64,000 nt of DNA, taken from positions 124,001-188,000 of the forward strand of contig JAPPFP010000006.1 of the NCBI GenBank assembly GCA_028877275.1. The letters are read 5' to 3'. Under the pieces are notes generated by a model. The model did no database searches, had not been told where the DNA came from, and saw only the letters and a list, made by a program, of their open reading frames with translations. Source of the stretch: Acidobacteriota bacterium (lineage in GTDB: Bacteria; Acidobacteriota; Thermoanaerobaculia; Multivoradales; Multivoraceae). The stretch's first letter is position 1; the number at the start of each line of letters is the position of its first letter. The translations under genes and the position numbers were made by a program. Below are positions 17,460-27,853 of the stretch, piece after piece.

Positions 17460-18863
17460 CTAGCGGGCGCTCGTCCTGGGCACGAAGGCGGCGAGTTCCT
17501 CGACTACGGCGGCGTACTCGGCCCGCGAAGCCAGGTTGGTCCACTCGTTCGGGTCGGCATCGTGGTCGTACAGCTCCTGGCCGCCGTCGTGGTACTCGAT
17601 GTAGCGCCAGCGTTCCGTGCGGACGGAGTGGTTCCCGTAGCCGTAGGTCGTCAGGACCGGTCGCGGCCACTCCGACGCGGGGTCCTCGAGCAGGGGCACG
17701 AGGCTCTGGCCGTCCAGTCCGCTGCGGCCTGGGACTCCGGCAAGCTCCACCAGGGTCGGGTACAGGTCGATCAGGCTGACCGGGCGTGGACTCGTGGCGC
17801 CAGGCCGGGTTGCCGCTGGCAAGGAGATGATCAGCGTCGTGCGGGTGGCCACCTCCCAGAGCGCGTGCTTCCGCCAGTGCTGCTTCTGGCCGAGATGCCA
17901 GCCGTGGTCGCCCCAGAGCACGACGATCGTGTTGCCGGCGTGCTCGCTCGCGTCCAGAGCGTCCAGCAGGCGTCCGACGTGGGCGTCGACGAAGCTGATC
18001 GTGGCCAGGTAGCTCTGCACCGCCCGGTGCCATTGCTTGTGCTTCAGCACCATCGCGTGGTCCTCGCCGTGCCGGCTGAAGTTGCGGGAGTTGGAGATCG
18101 CGTACACCTCCGCCGCGAGTTTCTTTCCGAAGGCGGGGAGGTCGTCCCGGTCCGTGTCCAGCGTTTCCGGTAGCTCGATGGCGTCCAGGGGGTGCATCTC
18201 GAAGTACTTCCTGGGCACGTACCAGGGCAAGTGGGGCTTGGTGAAGCCGCAGGCCAGGAAGAAGGGCTTCTCGCGCGGCTTGTTCAGTTCGCCGATCGTC
18301 CAGTCCACGACCCTGACGTCGAACATCTCGGCGTCGTCCACGTCGAGCGGTCCCCAGGGCGCCCACGCGGACTCCGGGACGTGTTCCTGCCGTTCGCCGA
18401 TGTGCCGGGCGCCCCTCGGCCGGGCGGGTGTGTAGTACTCATCCCAGGAGTCCGGGTCACCGGCGGTTCTTCCGTGAAAGATCTTGCCGCCGCCCTGCGT
18501 CGTGTAGCCGTGCGCCCTCAGGTGCTGCATCAGGGTCACCGCGTCGGGCAGCTTCTCGCGAAACCGCTCGCCGTTTCCGTAGACGCCGGACTTCGACGGC
18601 AGGACGCCCGACAGCAGACTGACGCGGGAGGGGTTGCAGAGGGGCGCGGGCGCATAGGCCCTGGTGAACGACACGCCGCGGCGGGCCAGACGATCGATGT
18701 TCGGCGTGCTCGTCTGCGGGTGGCCGGCCAGGTGGCCGACCCAGTCGTTCAGGTCGTCGACGGCGATGAAGAGAATGTTGGGAGGCCGGTCCTGCGCAGG
18801 CGCCGGCGCGGCGACGAGCACTGCCAGAGCGATGAGCGATGCAGGGACTGGGAACCTGTGCAT
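17460..18863 (-). CDS. exported sulfatase, iduronate-2-sulfatase-like
   Basis: About 467 residues: a signal peptide (SLIALAVLVAAPAPAQ), metal-binding AVDDLND (Asp36, Asp37), and the sulfatase signature CNPSRVSLLSG with Cys76 as the formylglycine precursor. A GGGKIFHG segment and WGDHGWHLGQKQHWRKHALWE, the second metal and substrate region typical of iduronate-2-sulfatase relatives, follow. It should hydrolyse sulfate esters of polysaccharides in the periplasm. A formylglycine-generating enzyme is needed and is not in the window. The ATG at 18863 fits the signal peptide. The divergent sulfatase starts 65 bp away. Confidence 0.92.
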   Translation of the reverse strand: MHRFPVPASLIALAVLVAAPAPAQDRPPNILFIAVDDLNDWVGHLAGHPQTSTPNIDRLARRGVSFTRAYAPAPLCNPSRVSLLSGVLPSKSGVYGNGERFREKLPDAVTLMQHLRAHGYTTQGGGKIFHGRTAGDPDSWDEYYTPARPRGARHIGERQEHVPESAWAPWGPLDVDDAEMFDVRVVDWTIGELNKPREKPFFLACGFTKPHLPWYVPRKYFEMHPLDAIELPETLDTDRDDLPAFGKKLAAEVYAISNSRNFSRHGEDHAMVLKHKQWHRAVQSYLATISFVDAHVGRLLDALDASEHAGNTIVVLWGDHGWHLGQKQHWRKHALWEVATRTTLIISLPAATRPGATSPRPVSLIDLYPTLVELAGVPGRSGLDGQSLVPLLEDPASEWPRPVLTTYGYGNHSVRTERWRYIEYHDGGQELYDHDADPNEWTNLASRAEYAAVVEELAAFVPRTSAR

Positions 18864-18888
18864 GCTGCCTCCCGACGTTCGAGGACCC

Positions 18889-18903
18889 GCCCTACTATAG
18901 GGC
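18889..18903. promoter_or_regulatory. palindrome between divergent sulfatase genes
   Basis: GCCCTA-CTA-TAGGGC is a perfect 15-bp inverted repeat in the 65-bp space between two divergently read sulfatases. Its centre contains TACTATAG, a possible -10 region in either direction. It could bind a shared regulator, but no regulator gene is adjacent. Confidence 0.4.
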
Positions 18904-18928
18904 TGGATCGAGCCGCTAGAGTCACGGC

Positions 18929-20407
18929 GTGAAGCAGACCCGTCGTACATTCCTGGCCTCTTCCGCTTCGATTCTGAGTGCGGCGGCGCTGTCCGCGAGA
19001 CGTCCGCAGGCAGGCAGAGCGCCGAACATCCTGCTCTGCATCTCGGATGACCAGTCCTGGCTGCACACCGGCGCGGGAGGCGATCCCGTCGTGCGCACTC
19101 CGGGCTTCGACCGGGTGGCGACGGAGGGGGTCCTCTTCCCGCACGCCTTCTGCGACGCACCGACCTGCGGGCCCTCGCGGAGCGCGCTCGTAACCGGTCA
19201 GCCGATCTGGCGGCTCGAGGAGGCCGGGAACATCCACAGCACCCTGCCGGCGAAGTTCGCCACCTACACGGAGATGCTGGAACAGGCCGGCTACGCCATC
19301 GGCCACACCCTGAAGGGTTGGGGTCCGGGACGGCTGGAGCCGGGTGGCAGGACGCGGAACCCGGCCGGAGACAGGTTCGGAGGTTTCGAAGAGTTCCTCG
19401 GTGCGCGGGATGGGGAGCAGCCGTTCTGCTTCTGGCTCGGCAGCTACGACCCGCACCGTCCGTACACGGCGGGATCGGGGCAGGAATCGGGCAAGGATCC
19501 GGCGAAGGTCGACGTCCCGCCGCACCTCCCGGACCATCCCATCGTGCGCGACGACATCCTCGACTACTACGTCGAGGTGGAGCGCTTCGATGGGAGGGTC
19601 GAGGCCGCGCTCGCGCTCCTCGAGCAGGCGGGAGAACTCGAGAACACCGTGGTCGTCGTCACCAGCGATCACGGCATGCCGTTCCCGCGGGCCAAGGCCA
19701 GCCTGTACGACTACGGCAGCCGGGTTCCACTGGCGGTTCGCTGGGGCGATGCGATTCCCGGCGGTCGGGTCGTCGACGACTTCGTCAGCCTGAGCGACCT
19801 GGCTCCGACCTTCCTCGAGGCGGCCGGACTCGACCCGGCCGCGGAGATGACGGCGGAGAGTCTGTTGCCGCTACTCACCTCTTCGGCAGGCGGCCGCGTG
19901 GAGCCGGACCGGGACGCCGCCTTCATCGCGATGGAGCGGCACGACGGCTGCCGCCGCGGCGGCAAGGGCTACCCCTGCCGGGCGATTCGTACCGAGAGCC
20001 ATCTCTACATCCGGAACTTCGAACCGACGCGCTGGCCTTCAGGCTCGCCGAACGCGAAGGACTGCGCCAGGGGCATCCCCTATGGCGAGATCGATTCGTC
20101 GCCGACCAAGACGCTGATGATGGAGTCGCGAGACGAGCCCGGGATCGACCATCTGGCGGAGCTTTCCTTCGGGACACGGCCGGAGCACGAGCTCTACGAC
20201 CTGCGAAGCGATCCGGGCCAGTTGAACAACCTCGCGAGCGACTCGTCGTCGCGGCCGATCCTGGAGCAGTTGCGGGATCGCCTGATGGACCATCTCGCGG
20301 CGACCGGCGATCCGCGGGCCCTGGGCCTGCCCGCGCCCTGGGACTACTACCCCTACTACGGCCGGAGAGTGAACGAGGACTGGGAGGTCGACGCACCGCC
20401 GGGCTAG
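18929..20407 (+). CDS. Tat-exported sulfatase
   Basis: The 492-residue enzyme opens with a twin-arginine signal (QTRRTFLASSASIL) and has metal-binding CISDDQSW, the formylglycine signature CGPSRSALVTG with Cys80, and the distal TSDHGMPFPRAKASLYDYG region. It is a second, clearly different sulfatase (N-sulfoglucosamine sulfohydrolase/heparan-type layout) paired divergently with the first. Tat export suggests folding, and probably formylglycine formation, in the cytosol before export. The start is GTG at 18929. The selenoprotein gene starts 31 bp after the stop. Confidence 0.92.
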   Translation: MKQTRRTFLASSASILSAAALSARRPQAGRAPNILLCISDDQSWLHTGAGGDPVVRTPGFDRVATEGVLFPHAFCDAPTCGPSRSALVTGQPIWRLEEAGNIHSTLPAKFATYTEMLEQAGYAIGHTLKGWGPGRLEPGGRTRNPAGDRFGGFEEFLGARDGEQPFCFWLGSYDPHRPYTAGSGQESGKDPAKVDVPPHLPDHPIVRDDILDYYVEVERFDGRVEAALALLEQAGELENTVVVVTSDHGMPFPRAKASLYDYGSRVPLAVRWGDAIPGGRVVDDFVSLSDLAPTFLEAAGLDPAAEMTAESLLPLLTSSAGGRVEPDRDAAFIAMERHDGCRRGGKGYPCRAIRTESHLYIRNFEPTRWPSGSPNAKDCARGIPYGEIDSSPTKTLMMESRDEPGIDHLAELSFGTRPEHELYDLRSDPGQLNNLASDSSSRPILEQLRDRLMDHLAATGDPRALGLPAPWDYYPYYGRRVNEDWEVDAPPG

Positions 20408-20438
20408 AGTTGGGGCAACCCACCTTGAGGAGAAACAG

Positions 20439-20768
20439 ATGAGCAGAGTCGACTGGTACTACCACCGCCACGGCTGAACGAGCTGCAAGAGAGCGTCCAA
20501 GTTGATGGACGCACGCGGCGCGGAGATAGCGGACAGAACTCCGGCGAGCCGGAAGTTGGGGAGGGCCGACGCGGAGGCGCTACTCGCAGACGCGCAGACC
20601 CTCTACGTGGCGAAGGGGCGGAAGCACACGGAACTGCCGGCCTCGGATCCGGGCGCGGCCGACCTGATGCTCGGACCCACTGGCAACCTGCGGGCGCCGG
20701 TGGTCAGGGTGGGCCGCACGCTGATCGTCGGCTACCACGAAGAGGCCCTGAGCCAGGCACTCGGCTGA
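20439..20768 (+). CDS. ArsC-family selenoprotein (Sec at codon 13)
   Basis: A GAGGAG ribosome-binding site (20427-20432) six bases before ATG 20439 opens a 109-residue frame containing one in-frame TGA at 20475-20477. Read as selenocysteine, the N-terminus has WYYHRHG-U13-TSC16-KRA, i.e. a UxxC redox motif exactly where ArsC/Spx-type thioredoxin-fold proteins carry CxxC. The downstream part continues the fold to the ArsC-like GPTGNLRAPVVRVG loop. A 7-bp hairpin with early loop G lies 22 nt after the UGA. The likely role is thiol/selenol reduction of an unknown substrate; arsenate reduction is not established. It ends with an ordinary TGA, directly abutting the convergent lon stop. Confidence 0.9.
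20493..20512 (+). promoter_or_regulatory. candidate bacterial SECIS of the ArsC-like gene
   Basis: GCGTCCA (20493-20499) pairs perfectly with TGGACGC (20506-20512), leaving the six-base loop AGTTGA with G in second position. The loop starts 22 nt after the UGA. Spacing, stem and the early loop G match the known requirements for SelB-dependent bacterial SECIS hairpins inside coding sequence. Confidence 0.85.
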
Positions 20769-23348
<2,580 letters not shown>

Positions 23349-23414
23349 GGGTCGAGTGCCTCGCGGGTCGGGGCGGTGGTTTGCCTGTGTCCGCCGGAAC
23401 GGAGCTGCTGCGGG

Positions 23415-23443
23415 ATCTTATTCCATTTCGCTTAGGTTGTACA
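23415..23443 (-). promoter_or_regulatory. candidate lon promoter
   Basis: In an AT-rich patch upstream of lon, the minus strand reads TGTACA (23443-23438), a 17-bp spacer, then TAAGAT (23420-23415), each matching four of six sigma-70 consensus bases. It lies about 67 bp upstream of the lon ATG. No CIRCE-type heat-shock element is seen. Confidence 0.4.
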
Positions 23444-23458
23444 TATCTTAGTGTTTCA

Positions 23459-24331
23459 TCATAAAGATCGGCGAGACAGCGACTCCTCCTTGCGTCGCCA
23501 GCGGTCGTTCAGCCAGTCCGTGACCCCCTCCGGCTCCACTGTAGCTATCGGAATCGTCTCCCATGCCACCTCGACCAACCCCGCGGCGCCCCCGAGGAAC
23601 TCCCAGAACGTGGAGGAACGCGGGTAGGCGAGCGTCAGGTCCACGATCGAGCCGCCGCCCGGGGCGAGCGCTTCGATCATGGCGGCGAGGCCGCCGGCGC
23701 GGGGCGGCAGCAGGTGCTCGTACTGCGGAGCAATCCCGGGCGCTCCGCGACTGTCGCCGGCATCGCGCCTGTTCGCATCCCGTTTAGCGAACGTGAAGCG
23801 GGTGCCCTCGGCGAACGACAGGATGGCCGCGGGGGACTCGAGCAGGGCGGCGGCTGCTTCGGACACCCGGCGGCGGTCGTCGCCGCGCCGGTTCCCGGCG
23901 TCGATCCCACGCCGGTCGCGGCGGCGGAGGACCGGGAAGTCGAAGGCGAGGATGATCAGGCCGAAGATCGGCACGTACAGGAGTTCGCGCTTGCACAGGA
24001 AGGTGACGATGGGGCCGCGGGTGGCGATGAGACTCTGGACCAGGAAGATGTCGGCCCAGGAGCGGTGGTTCGAGAGGACGATGTGAGGCCGCGTCGGATC
24101 GAGGTTCAGTGCGCGGACGCGCCAGGAGGCGCGGGAGATGCGCCGGAGCAGCACGTTGTCGACGCGCACGGCGGTGCGGTAGATGCGATTGGAGACGCGC
24201 CGGAACCACGGTCGCGTCCGCGGCGCCGCCTTGGCGGGCAGCAGGACCAGCAGCAGCAGCGCCCAGACGGTCAGGTTCAGCGTGATGGCGGCGAGGCAGG
24301 TCGCCGCCCTCAGGTGCTGCCGCGCCGTCAA
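23459..24331 (-). CDS. 1-acyl-glycerol-phosphate acyltransferase-like (PlsC/LPLAT) protein
   Basis: About 290 residues: an N-terminal membrane helix (LTVWALLLLVLLP), the acyltransferase HX4D motif in SNHRSWADIF and the second block FAEGTRFTFAKR. This is the LPLAT architecture closest in order to YihG/LCLAT-type enzymes that acylate lysophospholipids at the inner membrane. No ATG lies near the domain; TTG at 24331 overlaps the stop of the upstream gene as TTGA and starts the hydrophobic segment well, so it is chosen. The frame upstream of that is antisense-like and rejected. It forms an operon with the DUF1295 gene. Confidence 0.82.
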   Translation of the reverse strand: MTARQHLRAATCLAAITLNLTVWALLLLVLLPAKAAPRTRPWFRRVSNRIYRTAVRVDNVLLRRISRASWRVRALNLDPTRPHIVLSNHRSWADIFLVQSLIATRGPIVTFLCKRELLYVPIFGLIILAFDFPVLRRRDRRGIDAGNRRGDDRRRVSEAAAALLESPAAILSFAEGTRFTFAKRDANRRDAGDSRGAPGIAPQYEHLLPPRAGGLAAMIEALAPGGGSIVDLTLAYPRSSTFWEFLGGAAGLVEVAWETIPIATVEPEGVTDWLNDRWRRKEESLSRRSL

Positions 24332-25200
24332 GTCCTGCGTGGCGGCACGGGCAACAGCGTGTTCGTACGGCGGACGTAGTCCCGGTAGCCGGGATCGTCG
24401 CGCCACTTCCGGTTGGCCCGCGCTTCGAGCATCCGCACGCCGCTGATCCTGGTCAGGAGCAGCCAGACGAAGACCGGCGACACCAGCGTCGCCAGTTGCC
24501 AGCCCTCGAGCGCCGGCGCCGCGATCACCGCGATGCCGATCCACAGCACGATCTCGCCGAAGTAGTTCGGGTGCCGCGACCAGGCCCAGAGCCCCGACGT
24601 GATGTAGCGGTCCCGGTTCTCCGGTATCGCGCGGAAGCTGGTCTTCTGGGCGTCGGCGGTCACCTCGATCAGGAAGCCGAGAATCCACAGGACGAGCCCG
24701 GTGGCTAGGGTCCAGTCCGGCGGCGTACTTTCGCTTGCGAGCAGCGCGGCCAGTGCCGGTGCGGCGGTCAGTGACACCCACAGGCCCTGGAGGGTCCAGG
24801 TCATCAGGAAGACGGGGAAGTTCGGTTTGATCTGGCGGAAGCGGCGATCCTCGCCGTCCCGGCGGACGCGCAGGAAGAGGAAAGGACCCAGCCGTAGCGC
24901 CCACACCCCGATGGCGGCGGCGATGACGAGCGATCGCGGGTCGAAGCCGCCGCGAATCAGCAGGGCGCTCGCGCTCAGAACCAGGAAGGTGATGCTCCCG
25001 GTCAGGTCGAAGAAGCGCTCCGTCTGGAGGAACCAGGCCGGAATGAAGGCGATCCACTGGACGGCGAAGGCCGCGGCGACGACTGCCGCGAAAGCCGGCA
25101 GCCCGCCGACCTCGACGCCGTGGCTGCCGCCGGCTGCCGCCATCAGCGCGCCGGCAACGAGCGCCCCGGCGATGCCCACGTAGGGAAGGGACTTCGGCAC
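24328..25200 (-). CDS. DUF1295 / steroid 5-alpha-reductase-like membrane protein
   Basis: The 290-residue protein has seven or more hydrophobic helices and the DUF1295 signature SGLWAWSRHPNYFGEIVLW, with QKTSFRAIPENRDRYI before it and a C-terminal LEARANRKWRDDPGYRDYVRRT. This family shares the fold of isoprenylcysteine methyltransferases and steroid 5-alpha-reductases, which bind NADPH or SAM and a hydrophobic substrate. The specific reaction is unknown. It is coupled by a four-base overlap to the lysophospholipid acyltransferase, which supports a lipid role. Confidence 0.88.
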   Translation of the reverse strand: MPKSLPYVGIAGALVAGALMAAAGGSHGVEVGGLPAFAAVVAAAFAVQWIAFIPAWFLQTERFFDLTGSITFLVLSASALLIRGGFDPRSLVIAAAIGVWALRLGPFLFLRVRRDGEDRRFRQIKPNFPVFLMTWTLQGLWVSLTAAPALAALLASESTPPDWTLATGLVLWILGFLIEVTADAQKTSFRAIPENRDRYITSGLWAWSRHPNYFGEIVLWIGIAVIAAPALEGWQLATLVSPVFVWLLLTRISGVRMLEARANRKWRDDPGYRDYVRRTNTLLPVPPRRT

Positions 25201-25216
25201 GGACGGAACCTAGCAG

Positions 25217-25582
25217 TCAGTACGGCATGTCGTCGTCGCCGAGACCGAAGTGGTGTCCGAGTTCGTGCACCAGGGTGTCGCGCACTTCGCGCACGACATC
25301 CTCCTCCGTGTTGCAGATCCAGAGGATCGGCAACCGGTAGATCACGACCCGATCGGGCAGCGAGCTGTAACCGCTGCCCCGTTCGTCGAGCGGCACGCCG
25401 TGGTAGAGGCCCAGCAGGTCGTCCTCTTCCGGATCGAGCCCGACCAGGCGCAGATCCTCCTCGCTCGGTTCCTCTTCAACGACGACGGCGACGTTGTCGA
25501 TCAGCTCGGCGAACGCGGGGGGCAGCGTGTCCAGGGCACGCGACAGCAGGTACTCGAACCGCGGCAGGTCGACCTCGATCAT
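25217..25582 (-). CDS. small zincin-like metallopeptidase (DUF1025 family)
   Basis: The 121-residue protein ends with VHELGHHFGLGDDDMPY. The HExxH zinc motif is His106-Glu107-His110, with Asp116 as likely third ligand. Members of this short metallopeptidase family (PF06262) have the metzincin-like minimal core but no established physiological substrate. An acidic mid-region (EEEPSEEDLRL) precedes it. It sits 16 bp upstream of the DUF1295 gene on the same strand and probably belongs to that operon. Cytosolic, since no signal peptide is present. Confidence 0.88.
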   Translation of the reverse strand: MIEVDLPRFEYLLSRALDTLPPAFAELIDNVAVVVEEEPSEEDLRLVGLDPEEDDLLGLYHGVPLDERGSGYSSLPDRVVIYRLPILWICNTEEDVVREVRDTLVHELGHHFGLGDDDMPY

Positions 25583-25649
25583 GGGGCGGCTAGCCTGTCA
25601 GGCGTCGTCCCGGACTGCTAGGGTCCCGCCGGAAAGACGGAGCGCCTCC

Positions 25650-26798
25650 GTGACCGACCCCAGACGACGTCCGAACATGAGCGCCGACCCGCTGGCGCCG
25701 GGAGAAGCGGCCAGGAACGCCCTGACCCTTCACGAACTGGTGGTGGCCGCGCGCCGGAACCTGGGCGGGAGCGTCTGGGACTACCTGGTCGGCGGCGCCG
25801 AGACCGAGACGAGCGTGAAGCGCAACCGGCAGGCGCTGGACTCCGTCGCCTTCCGGCCGCGGGTTCTGACCGATGTCTCCGAAGTCCGTGCCGGCGGGTC
25901 GCTGCTCGGCCACGACCTCCGCATCCCGGTGATCCTGGCGCCGATCGGCTCGCTGCAACTGTTTGAGGAAGGCGGCGGCGCCACCGCGGGCAAGGCGGCC
26001 GAGGACTTCGGGATCATGAACTTCGTCAGCTCGGTGTGCCTGCCCGGTCTCGAGGGCACGGCCGAAGCGTCCGACTCGGCCAAGGTGTACCAGCTCTACC
26101 TCGCCGACGACGAAGACTGGATGCGGGGCCTGATTCGCCGGGCCGTTGCGGCCGGCTACAACGGCTTCTGCCTGACCGTCGACACCCAGGTCTACAGCCG
26201 GCGTGAGCGGGACCTGCTGAAGCGCTGGCGGCCGCCGTCGGTCGGCGAGGCAACGACGCGCGTCGCGCCCCTCAACTACCAGGCGCGGATGACCTGGGAC
26301 CTGGTCAAACGGATCAAGGACGAGTTCGACATCCCGTTGATTCTCAAGGGCATCGCGACGGCCGAGGATGCGGGTCTGGCCTGCGAGCACGGCGTCGACG
26401 TGGTCTACGTCTCGAACCACGGCGGCCGCCAGCTCGACCACACCCGCGGCACCCTGGACACCCTGCCGGAGGTCGTCGAGGAAGTCGACGGCCGCACCGA
26501 GATCGTCGTCGACGGCGGCTTCATGCGCGGCACGGACGTGGTGAAGGCCCGGATTCTGGGCGCCGACGCGGTCGGCATCGGCCGCCTTGAGGCCATCGCG
26601 ATGGCCGCCGGGGGCCGCGAAGGCGTCGTCCGCATGCTCAGGATCCTCGAGCACGAGATCGTCACTTGCCTTGGCCTGCTCGGCGTCACCGGCTGGGACG
26701 AACTCGACGCCTCCTACCTTCACCGCGCCCTGCCGGTCGATCCACCGGCCGTCCTCGGCGCGTTTCCGTTCCTGGACCTGGACTATCCGTATCCCTGA
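25650..26798 (+). CDS. FMN-dependent alpha-hydroxy-acid dehydrogenase/oxidase
   Basis: About 382 residues covering the whole FMN-dependent family fold: an N-terminal helix pair, VILAPIGSLQLF, LTVDTQVYSRRERD, PLILKGIATAEDA with the FMN-contacting Lys, YVSNHGGRQLDHTRGTLDTL with the catalytic His and Arg, and VVDGGFMRGTDVVKA. These enzymes oxidise lactate, glycolate or mandelate. The substrate is unresolved. GTG at 25650 is chosen because GGAG stands seven bases upstream; ATG at 25677 has no good site. It is divergent from the metallopeptidase gene. Confidence 0.9.
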   Translation: MTDPRRRPNMSADPLAPGEAARNALTLHELVVAARRNLGGSVWDYLVGGAETETSVKRNRQALDSVAFRPRVLTDVSEVRAGGSLLGHDLRIPVILAPIGSLQLFEEGGGATAGKAAEDFGIMNFVSSVCLPGLEGTAEASDSAKVYQLYLADDEDWMRGLIRRAVAAGYNGFCLTVDTQVYSRRERDLLKRWRPPSVGEATTRVAPLNYQARMTWDLVKRIKDEFDIPLILKGIATAEDAGLACEHGVDVVYVSNHGGRQLDHTRGTLDTLPEVVEEVDGRTEIVVDGGFMRGTDVVKARILGADAVGIGRLEAIAMAAGGREGVVRMLRILEHEIVTCLGLLGVTGWDELDASYLHRALPVDPPAVLGAFPFLDLDYPYP

Positions 26799-26813
26799 GT
26801 CCAGCTCGCCCCG

Positions 26814-27830
26814 CTATGTCGTCGGGTCGTCGCTGATCTGGACCACCATCTTGCCGGTGTTCTCGCCGCGGAAGAGGCCCATGAACGCTTCCGGGGCGTT
26901 CTCCAGGCCCGGGACGATCGTCTCGCGGTAGGCGACCTTGCCTTCGGCGATCCAGCCGGCGACGTCGCGGACGAAGTCGGCGCGGCGGTCCATGTGGTCG
27001 GAGACGATGAAGCCCTGCATCTTGAGGCGCTTCGGAATGATCGAGATGAGGGTCCGCGGTCCCGGCCGCGGCTCCTCGTCGTTGTAGTGGGCGATCATCC
27101 CGCACACCGGGATCCGTCCGAACATGTTCATGTGCAGCAGCACGGCCTCGAGTGTCGGTCCACCGACGTTCTCGAAGTAGACGTCGATGCCCTCCGGACA
27201 GGTTTCGCTCAGGGACCGGTTCAGGTCGTCGTGATAGTCGAAGGCGGCGTCGTAGCCAAGCTCGGAGACCAGGTGCTCGACCTTGTCCGGCGAGCCGGCG
27301 CTGCCGACCGCGCGGCAGCCCTTGATCTTGGCGATCTGGCCGACCAGGCTGCCGACCGCGCCCGCCGCGGCCGACACGAAGACCGTCTCGCCTTCCTTCG
27401 GCTCGCCGAGGTCGAGCAGGCCGACGTAGGCGGTCATCCCCGGCATGCCGAGCACGCCGAGGAAGGCGGACAGTGGCGCGCCGTGGGTGTCGAGCTTCTG
27501 CAGCTCCGTCGCGTGGGCGGCGAAGTGGCTGCGCCAGCCGAAGCGGCTCGACACCAGGTCGCCGGGCGAGAGGGCGTCCGTGTTCGACTCCTCGACGACC
27601 CCCACGGCGCCGCCGTCGAGCGCCTTGCCGATGGCGAACGGCGGCGTGTAGGACTTGATGTCCCGCATGCGGCCCCGCATGTACGGGTCGACCGACATGT
27701 AGACGTTGCGGACGAGGGCCTGACCGTCGCCCGCGCTCGGCATCCCGGTCTCGGCGAGTTCGAAGTTCGCCGCCTCGGGTTCGCCGGCGGGGCGGGAAGC
27801 GAGGCGGATCTCCTGGCTGCGGTCGGACAT
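26814..27830 (-). CDS. NADP-dependent MDR oxidoreductase (CurA/prostaglandin-reductase-like)
   Basis: The 338-residue protein is a zinc-free medium-chain reductase: SVDPYMRGRM near the N-terminus, FGWRSHFAAHA, VLGMPGMTAYVGLLDLG, and the nucleotide fold VFVSAAAGAVGSLVGQIAK, then YFENVGGPTLEAVL. These features mark the leukotriene B4 dehydrogenase/CurA group, which reduces the double bond of alpha,beta-unsaturated ketones with NADPH. The ATG at 27830 opens the conserved start (SDRSQEIRLASRPAGEP). A longer in-frame extension to 27998 lies over the next gene and is not used. It follows the serine hydrolase by 23 bp and may share its transcript. Confidence 0.92.
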   Translation of the reverse strand: MSDRSQEIRLASRPAGEPEAANFELAETGMPSAGDGQALVRNVYMSVDPYMRGRMRDIKSYTPPFAIGKALDGGAVGVVEESNTDALSPGDLVSSRFGWRSHFAAHATELQKLDTHGAPLSAFLGVLGMPGMTAYVGLLDLGEPKEGETVFVSAAAGAVGSLVGQIAKIKGCRAVGSAGSPDKVEHLVSELGYDAAFDYHDDLNRSLSETCPEGIDVYFENVGGPTLEAVLLHMNMFGRIPVCGMIAHYNDEEPRPGPRTLISIIPKRLKMQGFIVSDHMDRRADFVRDVAGWIAEGKVAYRETIVPGLENAPEAFMGLFRGENTGKMVVQISDDPTT

Positions 27831-27853
27831 CTTTCGTCGTGCTCCGGAAGGGG

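Noticed and set aside
20475..20477. General reassignment of UGA to an amino acid other than Sec
   Set aside because: Many intact genes in the window end at TGA with the next gene starting at the overlap, so UGA is an ordinary stop here.
20502..20768. Separate small gene starting at TTG 20502 or ATG 20505
   Set aside because: The real ribosome-binding site and ATG are at 20427-20441. The putative start lies inside the SECIS hairpin, and the redox motif would be lost.
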